Shown piece after piece: positions 24,353 to 40,497 of a DNA stretch of 64,000 nt; the first letter of the stretch is position 1; every line of letters begins with the position of its first letter. This DNA comes from Ecdyonurus torrentis. Its lineage: Eukaryota > Arthropoda > Insecta > Ephemeroptera > Heptageniidae. The notes under the pieces were generated by a model that was not told where the DNA came from, searched no databases, and was given only the letters and a program-made list of their open reading frames with translations. Location: the NCBI GenBank assembly GCA_949318235.1, contig OX439133.1, forward strand, positions 19,070,720-19,134,719. The letters are read 5' to 3'. The position numbers were made by a program, and so were the translations under genes.

Positions 24353-24531
24353 AACGCCTTGTCAACCCTCCGCACCGTGAGCAGGAAGCTGAAACACCTC
24401 GCAGGCGGACCCGCTGCCACGCTTGTGATAGGACCAAAAATCGAAAGACTAATCACTATTGTCATAAATGCACCAAGCCAATTTGTGGTGAACACTCTAA
24501 AGTAGAGCGCACTTGCATGACGTGTACTTAG
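24353..24531 (+). CDS. piggyBac transposase, exon 2 (C-terminal Cys-rich domain)
   Basis: A 581-bp intron (gt at 23772, ag at 24352 after a T-rich tract) joins in frame to give a 663-residue protein. This exon reads CHACDRTKNRKTNHYCHKC, then ICGEH and TCMTCT before the stop, the Cys/His pattern of the C-terminal zinc-binding domain that piggyBac uses to hold its ends. Without splicing the protein would lose this domain, because the exon 1 frame closes three codons past the splice site. AATAAA at 24630-24635 is a plausible poly(A) signal. Confidence 0.92.
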
Positions 24532-25913
24532 TTAGTTGCATTCATTAATTTTCTTATTCATTCCTCATCATAACATGCATAATTTTATCTAATATTTTGA
24601 ATTAGTTGCATTTTACTATAAAAATTTTCAATAAAATTTTAAAATTAAGGATTGTTTTTTATTTGGTGATGGTTTTTCTTTTTTCGCAATATTGATCATT
24701 TCTTTTATTTATAATTTTTTTAATAAAAATATATAAGCAATTAAAAAATATATCATTTGTCTTGTTTTTTTGTCCTTATTGTAGAAATAACAAAACTAAA
24801 ATATATATAAAAAAATATATATACATTTACTTTTCATTTATCTATAGATATTTATTAAATCTCCATTAGGAATTTTTTAGGCTTTTTACTTTTTTTATTT
24901 GAAAATTGGATTAATTAGGTATTTTAATTTCATTTACAGAATAATTTATAATACAAAACCAACTAATTTTTTACAATATAAACTTAATAATTTTTTCTGC
25001 TCTCTAAAAACAGGTTTCACCTAACACAATAATGCTAAATGTAAAATAAGGATTTATAATTTTTGTAATTACATTATACTAGATAAAAAAAAATCTTTTT
25101 ATAAGAAAAATCTAATAAATTTACTTATCTATATATCGTTTGATAATATGTATGATGTTTTTATTTATAAAGAGAAAAACAAAAAAATTGTGTATTATTT
25201 CTAAAGGCTAGAAAAGAGTATAATTTATTGCTCTTGTATTTAGTTACGGAAGAAGTTTGTCTCCCCTCACTATATTTCTCCCCTCGCCTTGTAAAAAGAA
25301 TCTTTACCTGCTACGCGCAGATGTATACACATATATATTGTAAAATAAGAAAAGGTCGTAAAAGGTATATGATTTTTTTTAAATTTAATATAAAATTATA
25401 AAATCATTGCAAAAATTCTCATTAAAAATTTCTGTATTAAATTATAAACATTTAGAAACAAATTTCAAAATTTTATTCCTATTAGAACCGAAGATAGAGT
25501 AAAATAAATAACCGCGGAAATTTGTACCACAAGCACCGTTCTTGTCACTATTTTTGTAGATCCATTCTAGGGTTAAAAATATCAAGTTTTGAAAAAAATT
25601 TTGAGTTAAAACTAGGTTTGTGCGTAACCCGGAATTCAAGTCAAACCGATTTAAAAAAGTTTTTGTGCTATATAAAACAATAATCAGTTCTTTATAGACT
25701 TATAATTTATAAATAAAATTATTAATACTTGTTGTAACTTAAATATTCCCCCAGCATGTTGTGCACATACACAGTCAAATGTCTTTATTATATAGTTCAG
25801 TGAATATATAATGCATCAAATGATTCAAATGTTAACCAAACTTAAATAAATAATATGTTTTATCATATGTTGTCCTTTATAAAAGTTTAATATACATAAT
25901 ATGATGTACATAC

Positions 25914-25915
25914 AG

Positions 25916-25948
<33 letters not shown>

Positions 25949-25950
25949 AC

Positions 25951-26030
<80 letters not shown>

Positions 26031-26038
26031 TATATATA
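25914..26038. repeat. (TA)n microsatellite, interrupted
   Basis: TA runs with TGTATACATATT and TTATATTA breaks. Confidence 0.95.
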
Positions 26039-26590
<552 letters not shown>

Positions 26591-26632
26591 TGTGGGTTGG
26601 TGTGGTTGTGTTTCGAGTAATGAACAACTTAC

Positions 26633-26803
26633 AATCATTTCTTCACAAGTAGATAAATCACAAGGCAAAAGTTTGAAATACTTCAATACATTTCGAGTAA
26701 GTTTAGAATAGTATTTTTCTGAATAATCTTCTCTGGGGCTATGCGAATACATTTTTTTAAACATATCAAATTTCTGATCAAAATATTTCATACAGTAGCA
26801 GAT
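26633..26803 (-). CDS. Linker exon with Cys pair (gene A)
   Basis: Acceptor ttttcag|ATC and donor ATT|gtaagt. 171 nt, 57 codons, phase 0 at both ends. It opens [12 protein letters not shown], is rich in Lys, Tyr and Ser, and closes [13 protein letters not shown], matching the CNLTNC and CKVHVC tails of the other linkers. It is less Thr-rich than 4835-5074. It should precede a CTLD; the next identified exon, 15439-15506, lies 11 kb away across the piggyBac. Both sides are flanked by long microsatellites within 60 bp. Confidence 0.75.
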
Positions 26804-26861
26804 CTGAAAATATATTTAACAACCTTGATAACAAATATGTTTGTATAACATTTAAATAGGA

Positions 26862-27260
26862 AGAGAAGGGAAGGGAAGGGAAGGGAAGGGAAGGGAAGGG
26901 AAGGGAAGGGAAGGGAAGGTAAGGGAAGGGAAGGGAAGGGAAGGGAAGGGAAGGGAAGGGAAGGGAAGGGAAGGGAAGGGAAGGGAAGGGAAGGGAAGGG
27001 AAGGGAAGGGAAGGGAAGGGAAGGGAAGGGAAGGGAAGGGAAGGGAAGGGAAGGGAAGGGAAGGGAAGGGAAGGGAAGGGAAGGGAAGGGAAGGGAAGGG
27101 AAGGGAAGGGAAGGGAAGGGAAGGGAAGGGAAGGGAAGGGAAGGGAAGGGAAGGGAAGGGAAGGGAAGGGAAGGGAAGGGAAGGGAAGGGAAGGGAAGGG
27201 AAGGGAAGGGAAGGGAAGGGAAGGGAAGGGAAGGGAAGGGAAGGGAAGGGAAGGGAAGGA
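26862..27260. repeat. (AAGGG)n pentanucleotide tract, about 400 bp
   Basis: About 78 units with one AAGGT variant at 26918 and imperfect ends. In gene sense it is (CCCTT)n, a pyrimidine tract starting about 58 bp upstream of the acceptor of exon 26633-26803. Confidence 0.98.
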
Positions 27261-27748
27261 AGTTGAATAGAATCAAATCCTGTAAAAAATACAGCCCAAT
27301 CCAATCAATTCAGTACAGGAAATAAAGCTCTTTTGTGCAAAAAGTTTTGTGCAGCCTGTGAAGCAAAGTGATATATATATATATATATATATAAAAAATT
27401 ATTTTATAACATTGACATATAATTTAACTTAAAACATTAATCCTATGCGGTTTTTATATATTTTTATGCTGCGTCTTCATCATAATCCATGAAAGATATT
27501 GTATTATTGACGTGTTAATTTGAAATTGCACTTAAGGACCCTCAATAAATATCTTGGCATTCACCATGGCTACCTTAAGAAACCTTTGAAACACTAGACA
27601 CACTAGAACATGCAATCAAATTATAAATGTACACAAGATAGCTGTACGTTTAAATTTGCTTGTAAAGACGCAATGTGTATTGTGTTGTGCTCTCACGACT
27701 TTTTATTTTTAAATTATTATCTATTCCGAAAATAGCAGCTGTGGTTTA

Positions 27749-28232
27749 TTATAGGCGTAGATCACTTTGAACAAAAAAGTTGTGTAATATCCTTACAAAC
27801 CTGAAAATCAACGTTGATTTGTCCGGAGTCATTGATTTCTAATTTATTTGCTATTCACAAAATGGCGCGAGTGGTCACGGACGTCACAGCTCGCTTGGTT
27901 TACGTACGCGTGGACCAGGCGAGCTCGTGCCATTTTGTTAATGAAAAATAAATTAGAAATCAATAACTCCGGACAAATCAACGTTGATTTTCAGGTTTGT
28001 TAGGATATATTACACAACTTTTTTGTTCAAGGTGTTCTACGCTTTTAAGTAACAACTCACAACTCATTAGTCTACGCGCGCGGAAACACGCGAGCTGTTA
28101 CGTCATAAGCCCGCAGCTGTCATTTTGTAAATGGGAAAAAGTGACTCCGGCTACAAAACCACGTTGATATTTAATTGTGCTAGTAATCAGTATATAAAAC
28201 TATTTTTTTAAAGGTGTTCCACGCCCTTATAT
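27749..28232. mobile_element. Palindromic MITEs, GGCGTAGAACACC family, copies 2 and 3
   Basis: A complete copy spans 27749-28048 (ends TATAGGCGTAGATCAC and GGTGTTCTACGCTTTTAA). A right half-copy follows at 28070-28232 (ACGCGCGCGGAAACACGCGA to GGTGTTCCACGCCC). Both repeat the inner phrase GACTCCGG...AACGTTGAT. Confidence 0.8.
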
Positions 28233-29016
28233 ATTTTTTTTTTATAATATTTTTGGTTCATATGACATTTTATTATTTCAACGCACTAAACTCAGTGCGT
28301 GCTTTTCTCATGAGAATAATATTGGAAATTAAGCGAAAAGTGTTTGAATAGTTAAATGAATTATCACAATCATAGGCTACTGTAAATTTATAGTATTTTT
28401 ATTGAAATAATATTAATATATTAAAAAATATATATATATAACTCACATAAAATAGTTCAAAATATATCCAAAACAAAAACTCCATTCTCAGTTGCAACAT
28501 TTTCAGAGACTTACATACATACTCTATAAAAAAAATCAAAGTACTTGCAAAAGTGTACTTTTTTTTTTTTTTTTTTTTTTTTTGCTCAAACCTGAAAATT
28601 AAATTTCAATTCTAACAAATTAAATTTATAAAAATTATACATATATTTATTTTTTCTTCAATATATTTCAATTTCCTTTTCAAAGTTATTATGATTTTAA
28701 CTATAAAATTATTGAAAAATAGAGATAAATAAATATAAATGAAAGTAGCATTTAATCATAAAACAGGATGTTACAACCTTCATTCAGAATGTTTATACAA
28801 TAATGTACTTTTTTTTTATTTGGAATAGGGTTAATGAGGAAATTCGAGTTGATCGTTTATTTATATTGATTTTAATATTTTATATTCACACCAATAAATG
28901 TGTTTTACCTGCTCATAATAATTTAAAAGTATTTATCTCAAATGAGTTAGGATTTATTACTGAAGTAATGCACCCTTTTTTATTGTGTGGTGTATTTTAT
29001 ATATATATATATATAT
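28233..29016. other. AT-rich intergenic or intron sequence
   Basis: A 23-base T run lies near 28560-28583. The 71-codon frame at 28803-29018 has no splice or family support. No element ends seen. Confidence 0.4.
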
Positions 29017-31808
<2,792 letters not shown>

Positions 31809-32136
31809 TGTAAAAATTGAATTTCGAGCGAGGTGATATGATGAATGAAGAACTTTGGTCTTACCTTCTACTTGAAGACCTGATAGTTTATAAATTTACT
31901 TATAGTTTATAGTTTACTAAAATGTACATAATAAAAATTTAATTCCCTAGTCACTAAAATTATACATAGCTATGTTAAAATCAAATCACACAAACATGAA
32001 AGTTTTTGGAAAGCTTCATATAAAATGATGTGTCAGCTTTCCTTACTCCTATGTCACTGAACTATGAAACGTTGGTTCTTCTCTCAATGCGTACTGACCC
32101 ACGCAATGTGAGGGGGGATTGGTTGTTATTTTGCAC

Positions 32137-32264
<128 letters not shown>

Positions 32265-34156
32265 CACCCATTTTAAACCCAATAAAGAACTAGTATTATT
32301 ATTATTTTGGTCAAGGTGTTTTCTATGCCTTAAACAAATTAACAAAGAGTTTTGTCATTTTTGTATATTTTTGTACGATCTTTTTTTTATGAATACCATA
32401 AAATGCATACATAAAAAAAAATTTATTTTAAAAAACAATCCCTTTTATTCATTATTCATAATGTATACATTTCTTTAAAATTATAAACATATTAAGAAAG
32501 TCATAACACCCAGGGGCGTGTTCAGGATTTTGCAATGGGAAGAGTCTAGCCTTAGTTAGCATTGGCAAAGGGGGGGGGGGGGGTACCACCACCTTCAGCA
32601 CTCATGCTCTTTTAGACCTAGCTGCTTTAAGACCCCAAAAACACCCCTCTGAATACACTCCTGATAACACCTACGTATATCCTATACAGTATGCGGTATC
32701 CTATTTATGTATGTGAATATAATAAAGAAAATACCTAAAAAAGAGGTGTAACTTTTAAGTAATTTAGAACAAATTTATTGCTTTTGCATCAAATTATTAT
32801 TTAAATAAATTAACTGGTTCAAAAAAAGTTGCAAATCTTACAAGAAAATTATTTCGTATAAACATGACATGCCTAACATGACACTGTAACTATTTGTTTC
32901 TTTTCTAAATATATTTATTTTTTAAATTATTATTTAAACTATATCCAAATAGGTTCGATATATAGCTATTAACGAAACAATTGCATAAAATAAATTTTAA
33001 CGTGCTTTATTATATAAGCTAAAAAGAAAACAATAAAAACGGGAATTTTTTTCATAGCTTTATTCAAAACTTTGGTATTAAGACAGAATTTTAAAGAAAG
33101 AAGTGTGTTACCACAAATTTAGGCTCTTTGTGCAATAAATTTTCTAAAAGGATGGCGTAAGTTGGTAGGTGGCGCTATAACAAACTTATATACTAGTAAC
33201 TAGACACAATTCTGACCAGCAGAAGAATAAATGAAAAAAATTTGCTGCATTTTTAATAGAAATGTACACGTACAAAAATAAATACGTAATAAAGCTGCTA
33301 AAATCTCGATATTTTTTTAGCCCGGGCTGAAAATTGTAGCCCGGTTTGACTTGAAACCCGGGTTTAGCTTGAAATCGAGCTTAAATTTGAAAAACGAGCC
33401 AAATCTCGGAAAGCTCAATGATTGAGCTGAAATTTGAAAATGAGCTTTCAAGCCTCTGAAGCAAAAAGCTTGTTTTTCATTATAAAATAATTATTTTTTG
33501 AAGGATAAAAGTCATAAATAAAAAAAAATTAAAAATATTTATAACAGCTTATTTTGCATGATACAAAAATAAAAACGTCACATTACACAAAAATTGCAGA
33601 CTTTTTTATCTTGGCTTTCCTCAAAAATTGTTCTTTAGCTTGATCTACTTTCAAAAGCTTGTTTTTTTTTACGAGTCATTCACGGGATTAACCCGAAAAT
33701 GCTCGTTTTCGAGCTCAAAGCTCGAAACCCGGGTTGAACATTTTCAAAAAAAAAAAACCAATACCCGAAGATTTTTACGCAAGCGGGTGCTCGAACAGGT
33801 TTAAATTTACATCCCTAATTTATTTATGATTATATATATTTAAATTTTACTAGAGTAAGCTCTGTAAAATATAGTAAATAACATATTAACAATGATTGGC
33901 AGACCAACAAAATAAGACATATTCATTGGTTGATATTGTTTTTTGAGCCGATTAATCGCATGTTGAGCAAGGAACTTTTTTTTTTTTTTTTTTTTTTTTT
34001 TGAAGTTTCTTCATATTTATCAGGTTCAAAGTTCTAAACGAAGAAATAGCAATAATAAACCATACATATAAATGTGGTAAGCAGGTAACAACGTCATGAT
34101 CAGATGTTTTTAACAAATGGAAATTTTTCAAAGCTGGCTCAAGAGTTGTGTGTAGT
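32265..34156. other. Intergenic region downstream of the complete lectin gene
   Basis: Contains a G run near 32571. Bases 33320-33800 are a low-complexity block of GCCCGGG, AAACCCGGGTTT and GAGCTC phrases ending ACATCCCTA, perhaps a decayed hAT-like element. A T30 run lies at 33976-34006; read on the minus strand it is an A run just after GATAAATATGAAG, a variant poly(A) signal about 135 bp past the lectin stop codon. Confidence 0.45.
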
Positions 34157-34486
34157 TTAAAGAACGAATTTAGATGTAGTCGTAGTTGTCTTATCAGTTG
34201 ATTTTAATGTAGCTTTTGTTGTTTGTTTGAATATATTTTTAAAATAGTTCAATGTTGGTTGTATTGTCACTGATTTTTTAAAATATACTCCAAATTTAAA
34301 TGTTATTCCCTTTAAAACAGTTGAACTTCCAATTGGATTCTTCAAATTTGATACTGTTGATTTACTTGTAGTTGTAAATATTTTTGTTGTTGATGTTTTA
34401 TTATTTGCTTTATTTAAAAGAACACGTGAATTCTTTGAGACGGTTGCTGTTTGTACTTTAGAAGAAGAATTTTCAACCAATATACT
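34157..34486 (-). CDS. Thr/Ser/Lys-rich C-terminal exon with stop (gene B, exon 11)
   Basis: Acceptor tttcag|AGT, entered in phase 0 directly after the phase-0 end of the second CTLD (NVICE|SILVENSSSKVQ). It gives 109 residues (423-531) and then TAA at 34157-34159. It is very rich in Thr, Ser, Lys and Asn, with a TTTTTSKFVL end, so it is a flexible, probably O-glycosylated tail, and it lacks the Cys pair of the internal linkers. No membrane segment or GPI-like end is visible, so the product is probably secreted. Confidence 0.75.
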   Translation of the reverse strand, partial: SILVENSSSKVQTATVSKNSRVLLNKANNKTSTTKIFTTTSKSTVSNLKNPIGSSTVLKGITFKFGVYFKKSVTIQPTLNYFKNIFKQTTKATLKSTDKTTTTTSKFVL

Positions 34487-35680
34487 CTGAAATTATTATA
34501 TAAAGTAAAAACATAATAGGAAAAAATCCATAAATTATTTTGATAACTTTATTGAATAAACATTTTGCATGCCATTTTTTTATGGTCTTAAAAATTCTTT
34601 AGGAAAAATAAATAACATTGGTGTCTCAATACTTTCTTAAAAAATTCTCATTCAAACTAAAAATAATTTTTGAATATCATTATTTTACACTAAAGATGGT
34701 ATCCATTACGATCTGTTGAATTTTTTTTTTCAATTTGCCACTGAAAAAAAAATCCAGTGGCTGCAAGCTCATCACAACGCTTTCAACAATAAAAAAACAA
34801 AAGAAACTCAAAACGTCCTTTGGCGTAATGGCCACCGTTTTTACTACAAATAACATTTGAAATTAAAAAAAATTAAAATATGAAGGAGTATTTTTTTAAA
34901 CGTTTTAAGGTTTTAAGTTTTTCGATTAAGATTTTAAATTATTTGTTTTTCCTAAAGAATTTTTTTAACACCATAATAAATAGCATGCAAGTTATCTATT
35001 GGTTCCCAGTCCCACATTCATTAATTTTGTAATAACATCAAAATAACACTTTATTCCAAAAGTGCTTACTTTAATTGGTCTGAATTATAATAAGATTAGC
35101 CTTCATTTTTATGTTGCGGTGCGCAAATCCCCACATTTATTTTTAAATTGTATTATTGGATAATTTGAACTATATTCCTTTTTTAGCTTTTTTTAAGTAA
35201 ATAAATACTAATGGCATGTACAAATAGCGGCACAGGATTTGTTAAATTAAACTTATCTTAAAAATTTTAAAAGACAGACATTATTAAACATTCAGATATT
35301 AAAAAGTAATCTCTGAAAATTTCCAGAATATCTATAATGATTTACCCGTAGTCATTATTTTTAGTTTATTATCAATTATTTTTAATTCCACGTATTAGCA
35401 AATCTAATGTATGACGTCACGGGTTTTTTAGATCACGCACTAATATATGCACGTAAAGACGTAGCTTGTTTTGATGTAAAAAACTGGTTGCGGCTTGAAG
35501 CAGAAATCAAAATAAGGGAAAAGATAGTCGGCAATCAATAATTTCGGTCAATTCTACATTGATTTTGAGGAATGTAAGGGATATAATCTGTGTTTAGAAA
35601 AGTTTTTGTTCATAATGTTCTATGCCTTCAATAAATTATTAATAATATAACTAACGATAAATACTATTAACTTTACGTAC
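34487..35680. other. Last intron of gene B
   Basis: AT-rich. A decayed fragment of the GGCGTAGAACACC palindrome family lies at about 35520-35630, and TGACGTCA at 35412-35419. Phrases near 34690-34860 (GTATCCATTACG, AATGGCCACCG) hint at another diverged inverted repeat. No exon seen. Confidence 0.5.
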
Positions 35681-36022
35681 CTCGCAAATCACATTATACT
35701 CTTGAAAACATTGAATATCTATAAGTCCTGCATTTTGGAAGTCAAATTTGAGTGCTACACACGCTTCTCTCTTCCCTTTATTATCCGGTTCATCAGTCAA
35801 AAAAACTTGTGGTGGTACCAAGTTTCCAGTAACACATGATGTAAAATTTCTATCAAGGTTGAAATCCCATTGTCCAGTGAAGTATATAGAACTAAGGTTT
35901 TGGCCAGTTTTTATTGCGTTCAAAAACTGTTTACTCAGAAAATGTAAAGTTTCAACATTTTCTATACTAGCTGGTCGCATTTGTAAGGAACAGCATTCGG
36001 ACCATATGTCGAAATAAGCCAC
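35681..36022 (-). CDS. Second C-type lectin-like domain, fused exon (gene B, exon 10)
   Basis: Acceptor atatag|GTG and donor GAG|gtacgt. 342 nt, 114 codons (residues 309-422), phase 0 at both ends. It joins what are two exons in the other CTLDs. It reads VAYFDIWSECCSLQMRPASI, ENVETLHFL, then YFTGQWDFNLDRNFTSC, FLTDEPDNKGKREACVAL and DIQCFQEYNVICE. The spacing of the last three Cys and the EPD triplet fits the long-loop CTLD fold. WND is degenerate (LIDIQC). Close to exon 838-949 of the partial paralogue. Confidence 0.9.
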
Positions 36023-36136
36023 CTATATTGTTAGAATATTTAAATTTGAAAAAAAAGAAATTTTATAATTATTATTTTATTTGCTTTTCAAATTCAAAGC
36101 AACCGTTTTGAGGCTGACTTAATGCAATTTCAATAA

Positions 36137-36232
36137 CATGACATGACATGACATGACATGACATGACATGACATGACATGACATGACATGACATGACATG
36201 ACATGACATGACATGACATGACATGACATGAC
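36137..36232. repeat. (ATGAC)n microsatellite, left side of the LINE
   Basis: Nineteen perfect ACATG/ATGAC units starting 115 bp upstream (gene sense) of exon 35681-36022 and ending where the LINE starts. The same repeat, same strand and phase, reappears at 39532. Confidence 0.97.
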
Positions 36233-39113
36233 AATAATAAGAACCGCAAAAATCATAATGTAAATATAGCCAATAATAAAAATCTTTGTAACAATTTTAG
36301 TATTTTTCACGCTAATATTTGCAGTTTTAACAATAAAACCATAATGTTAAATAATTATTTGCAAAGTTTTAATAATCTAAAAATTGTTTGCATTACTGAA
36401 CATCATTTAATTGATGCAAATTATAAAAATAATAAACTAAATGATTTTAAGTTTGCAAGTACTTATTGTAGAAAATTGAAAGAAAAAGGAGGTTCAGCAA
36501 TTTTAGCTCATAATTCAGTAAATTACACAGAAAGGGTTGATTTAAAAAATCTTTCAATTGAAGGAATATTAGAATGCTCTGCTATTGATATAGAAATTTG
36601 TAATGTGTTAGTAACTGTTATATGTATTTATCGTCCTCCAGACAATAATAACGATAATTTGAAATTATTTTGTGACAATTTTGAAAAAATAATAAATATT
36701 GTAAATAAAGAAAAAAGATTTCCAATCGTTGCAGGTGATTTAAATATAAATTTGTTATGCAATGACCAAAAAAGGCAAAATTTTAAAGATATTTTAAATG
36801 TCACTAATTTATATCCTACAATCAACAGTCCAACGAGATTTTGTCAAACTACAGCCACTTTAATAGATAATATATTTGTCAGTAATTTTTTCCCTTATGA
36901 CATAAATGAGAAAAACGTTGTAGATTTTCATTTATCAGATCATGAGGGACAAATTTTAAATATCAAAACTCAAGATAAGCAACAAAATTTTAAATATAAA
37001 AAAAGATTTTTTTAATGTTAAAACTGTTAAAAATGTTAAAGATAGATTAAAAAATGAAGATTGGTCAAGTGTTTATTTTAGCAATGATGTAAATACTGCT
37101 TTTAATAATTTTCATACTATTTTAAAATGTCATTTTGAAAGCTCATTTCCAAAAGTTGAAGTTATAAATCAAACAAACAAACAAAAAGTAAATTTTATGA
37201 CCCCAGGTTTAAAAATTTCGCAAAAGAAAATCAGGACATTAAAAAAATTACACAATTTATACCCAAATATAAGGACTAAACAATATGTAAAAAATTATAA
37301 ATATATTTATTATAAATTAATTCGATTGGCTTCAAAAAATAAAAATACTTTATTTATAAAAAATTCAGAAAATAAATCATTGGCTATGTGGAGTTTAGTT
37401 AAAGAAAAATATGGTAAAAACAATCAAAAAGAATCTATAAAAGAGATAAATATAAATGGTAAAACTACAAATGATCCTGAAATTATTGTAAATTCTTTTG
37501 GCGAACATTATGTAAATTGTATTAAGGAAATTAAAAATAATATTACATTTAAAGAATTTAAATTACATGAAAAGTTTTATAATAATCCAAATAGCATGTT
37601 TTTAAATCCAATGACACATATTGAAATGAACAAAATTATAAAAAAACTAAAAGATAAAAAATCATCTGGTTTTGATGAATTTTCAAATGATCTCATTAAA
37701 AAATGTGCAGACGAATTGGATCATATATTGTCTTTTATTGTAAATAAATCATTTGATGAAGGTGTATTTCCTGAATTATTAAAAATAGCGGTTATTAAAC
37801 CATTGTTTAAAAATGGTTGCAAAAAATTATTAAATAATTATAGACCTGTAAATTTGTTATCAGTGTTTTCAAAAAGAGCATTTATGTTTAGACTTCTGTC
37901 TTTCTTAAATGACTCGAAAATCTTATCAAATTTTCAGCATGGTTTTAGGAGTAAAAGATCAACAGAAAGTGCAATGTTCGATTTAATTGATAGTATAATA
38001 AAAAGTTTAGATGATTAGGAAAAAACTGCAGGTATTTTCATGGATCTATCTAAAGCATTCGATGTAGTTGATCACAATATTCTACTCCAAAAATTATATG
38101 CCTATGGAATGAGATATAAAAGCCATGATTGGATAGGTTCATTTTTTAAAAATAGGAAACAATATGTGGAAATTTCATTCTCAGAAAAAAATAATGTAAA
38201 TACTTATGTTTCAGAATTAAAAACTATAAACTATTCAGTAATCCAAGGATCATTAATGGGTCCTATTTTTTTCCTACTTTATATAAACGATTTACCATTA
38301 TATGTGGATGACTTCGCACACCCAGTGGGGTATGCGGATGATTCAAATTTTAAAGTTACAGGTGCTAATAATAAAATTTTAAATGAAAATATAAAAAAAT
38401 TGTTAATAAGAGTTAAAGAATATTTTGATCAAAATGGTTTGAAATTAAATGTAAATAAAACAGAAATATTACAGTTTCAAAATCTAAAAAATAAAAATGA
38501 AAAAATAAATTTTGTACAAATTGATGACGAGAACATTTTACTAGCAAATAAAACAAAATTTCTTGGTATAATTATTGATCAAAATTTAAGGTGGGTTGAT
38601 CATATTGATCAAGTCTGTAAAAAGTTATCTTCAACTATATTTGCTATCAAAGTATTAAAACATGATTGTCAAATTGAATGTCTTTTGTTAATGTATTATG
38701 CTAATTTCCACTCACATTTAAAATATGGTGTCTTGTGCTGGGGAAATTCAATTAATGCAATAAGGGTGTTCAAACTGCAAAAAACAGTGATACGAATAAT
38801 TTGTGGTGCAAAATATAGAGCAGAATGTAGAGAATTTTTCAAGATTTTAAATATTCTCACCCTACCATGTGTTTATATTACGGAGTGTGTAATGAAAGTG
38901 TTTAAAAATATGGAACTATTTAAAAGTCATGAAGTGGAACATCAACATAATACAAGAAATAATGGAAGAATAAAAAATATGTACACAAGGACAGAAATGT
39001 ATAAGAAAGGTCCACTTTGTGGTAGCATAACAATTTTTAACAAGTTGCCAATTTCAATTCGCACACAAACTGATCAAAAATTATTTGTTAGACAAGTCAA
39101 AATATTTCTTTGA
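36233..39113 (+). pseudogene. LINE ORF2 (endonuclease-reverse transcriptase), frameshift and stop
   Basis: From about 36290 it reads FSIFHANICSFNNK, the usual start of an APE-type endonuclease, with PIVAGDLNINLL and LSDHEGQIL (active-site GDLN and SDH). A frameshift in the T-rich stretch near 37005-37015 separates this from the palm region. The reverse transcriptase has NNYRPVNLLSVF, QHGFRSKRST, MDLSKAFDVVDHN, VIQGSLMGPIFFLLYIND and GYADDSNF, and later LFK-like LQKTVIRIICGAKYR and HNTRNNGR phrases typical of the CR1/Jockey group. An in-frame TAG at 38016-38018 sits before the DLSKAFD motif. Two lesions plus the truncated start make it non-functional. Confidence 0.88.
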
Positions 39114-39531
39114 AATAAACAATATTATTCGATAAATGAATTCTTGGAAGATGATTTGTAGCATTATGTTGTATAATTACCATGTATTGCTATTGCGCTT
39201 AAAATTGACAAAGTCCGGGCCCTAGAGTGAGTCCACTACTATTTTATTCTATTTTATTTTAATTGATTTTAATTGATTTTTAATTTAATATTAATAATCT
39301 TATTGTAAACATCTTGACCAAAGATATGTGATATTCATAAATAATTTTAATAACAATATTATTTATTATGTAAAAAAGTGGCATTTTATAAAATGCGTTA
39401 GTTTGTAAGTTTGACTATCATTTCTCAGTGTCTATATTTTTTTGTAGATGTTTAACCTTGGCAGATGCATTGTTTTTGTATACTGATTGTAGGAGAAAGA
39501 AAGGAATAAAGAATTTTGAAATTTTTTTTTG
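36233..39531 (+). mobile_element. Non-LTR retrotransposon (CR1/Jockey type), inserted in (ATGAC)n
   Basis: About 3.3 kb with endonuclease and reverse transcriptase but no ORF1, flanked on both sides by the same pentanucleotide repeat. The 3' part (39114-39531) is untranslated and ends AATAAAGAATTTTGAA and T9 before the repeat resumes. The reading frame is already open at the left border with no start codon, so the 5' end is truncated. It is antisense to the lectin gene, within its ninth intron. Confidence 0.85.
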
Positions 39532-39645
39532 ACATGACATGAAATGACATGACATGACATGACATGACACGACAATGACAATGACAACATAACATAACAC
39601 AATACACCACAACATAACATTAAAATACATAACATAACATAACAT
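39532..39645. repeat. (ATGAC)n grading into (ACATA)n, right side of the LINE
   Basis: GACATGACATGAAATGACAT and further units, decaying to ACAATGACAATGACAACATA and then ACATAACATAACA. It ends about 12 bp from the donor of exon 39657-39727. Confidence 0.95.
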
Positions 39646-39656
39646 TTTTAACAAAC

Positions 39657-39727
39657 CTTCCGTTTTGAAAGAAAAAATATTTTATTTTCATGTACTACAG
39701 ATATTCTAAAACCAGTGTCATATGTTT
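39657..39727 (-). CDS. Short entry exon of the second CTLD (gene B, exon 9)
   Basis: Acceptor tttcag|AA and donor CGGAAG|gtttgt. 71 nt. It completes a Glu codon begun by the 22-nt microexon, then reads TYDTGFRISVVHENKIFF and LSKRK (residues 286-308), ending in phase 0. It aligns with the other short exons by position, phase and the aromatic pattern before the donor, but lacks the Cys seen in the two others. Confidence 0.75.
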
Positions 39728-39784
39728 CTGAAATTTTATTTGCAAAATAATTTACTATGTATATTAAATGAATAATAAATAAAT

Positions 39785-40495
<711 letters not shown>

Positions 40496-40497
<2 letters not shown>

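Larger units (their letters stand above)
18473..25572 (+). mobile_element. piggyBac element, 7.1 kb, apparently complete
   Basis: Flanked by TTAA (18469-18472 and 25573-25576). Ends CCCTAGAACG and, inverted, CCCTAGAATG, the standard piggyBac terminus. A sub-terminal inverted motif AGAACGGTGCT lies inside both ends (about 18666 and 25529-25539). It carries an uninterrupted transposase in two exons (21959-23771, 24353-24531). It is longer than the usual 2-4 kb, partly because it contains a (GA)n tract, a 1.4-kb palindrome and (CT)n-(CA)n tracts ahead of the gene. It sits in an intron of the partial lectin gene, on the opposite strand. Confidence 0.92.

Noticed and set aside
26788..27304. Frames reading FPSLPFPSL; also the idea of a CRISPR-like array
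   Set aside because: Perfect 5-bp tandem repeat with no spacers, hence a microsatellite.
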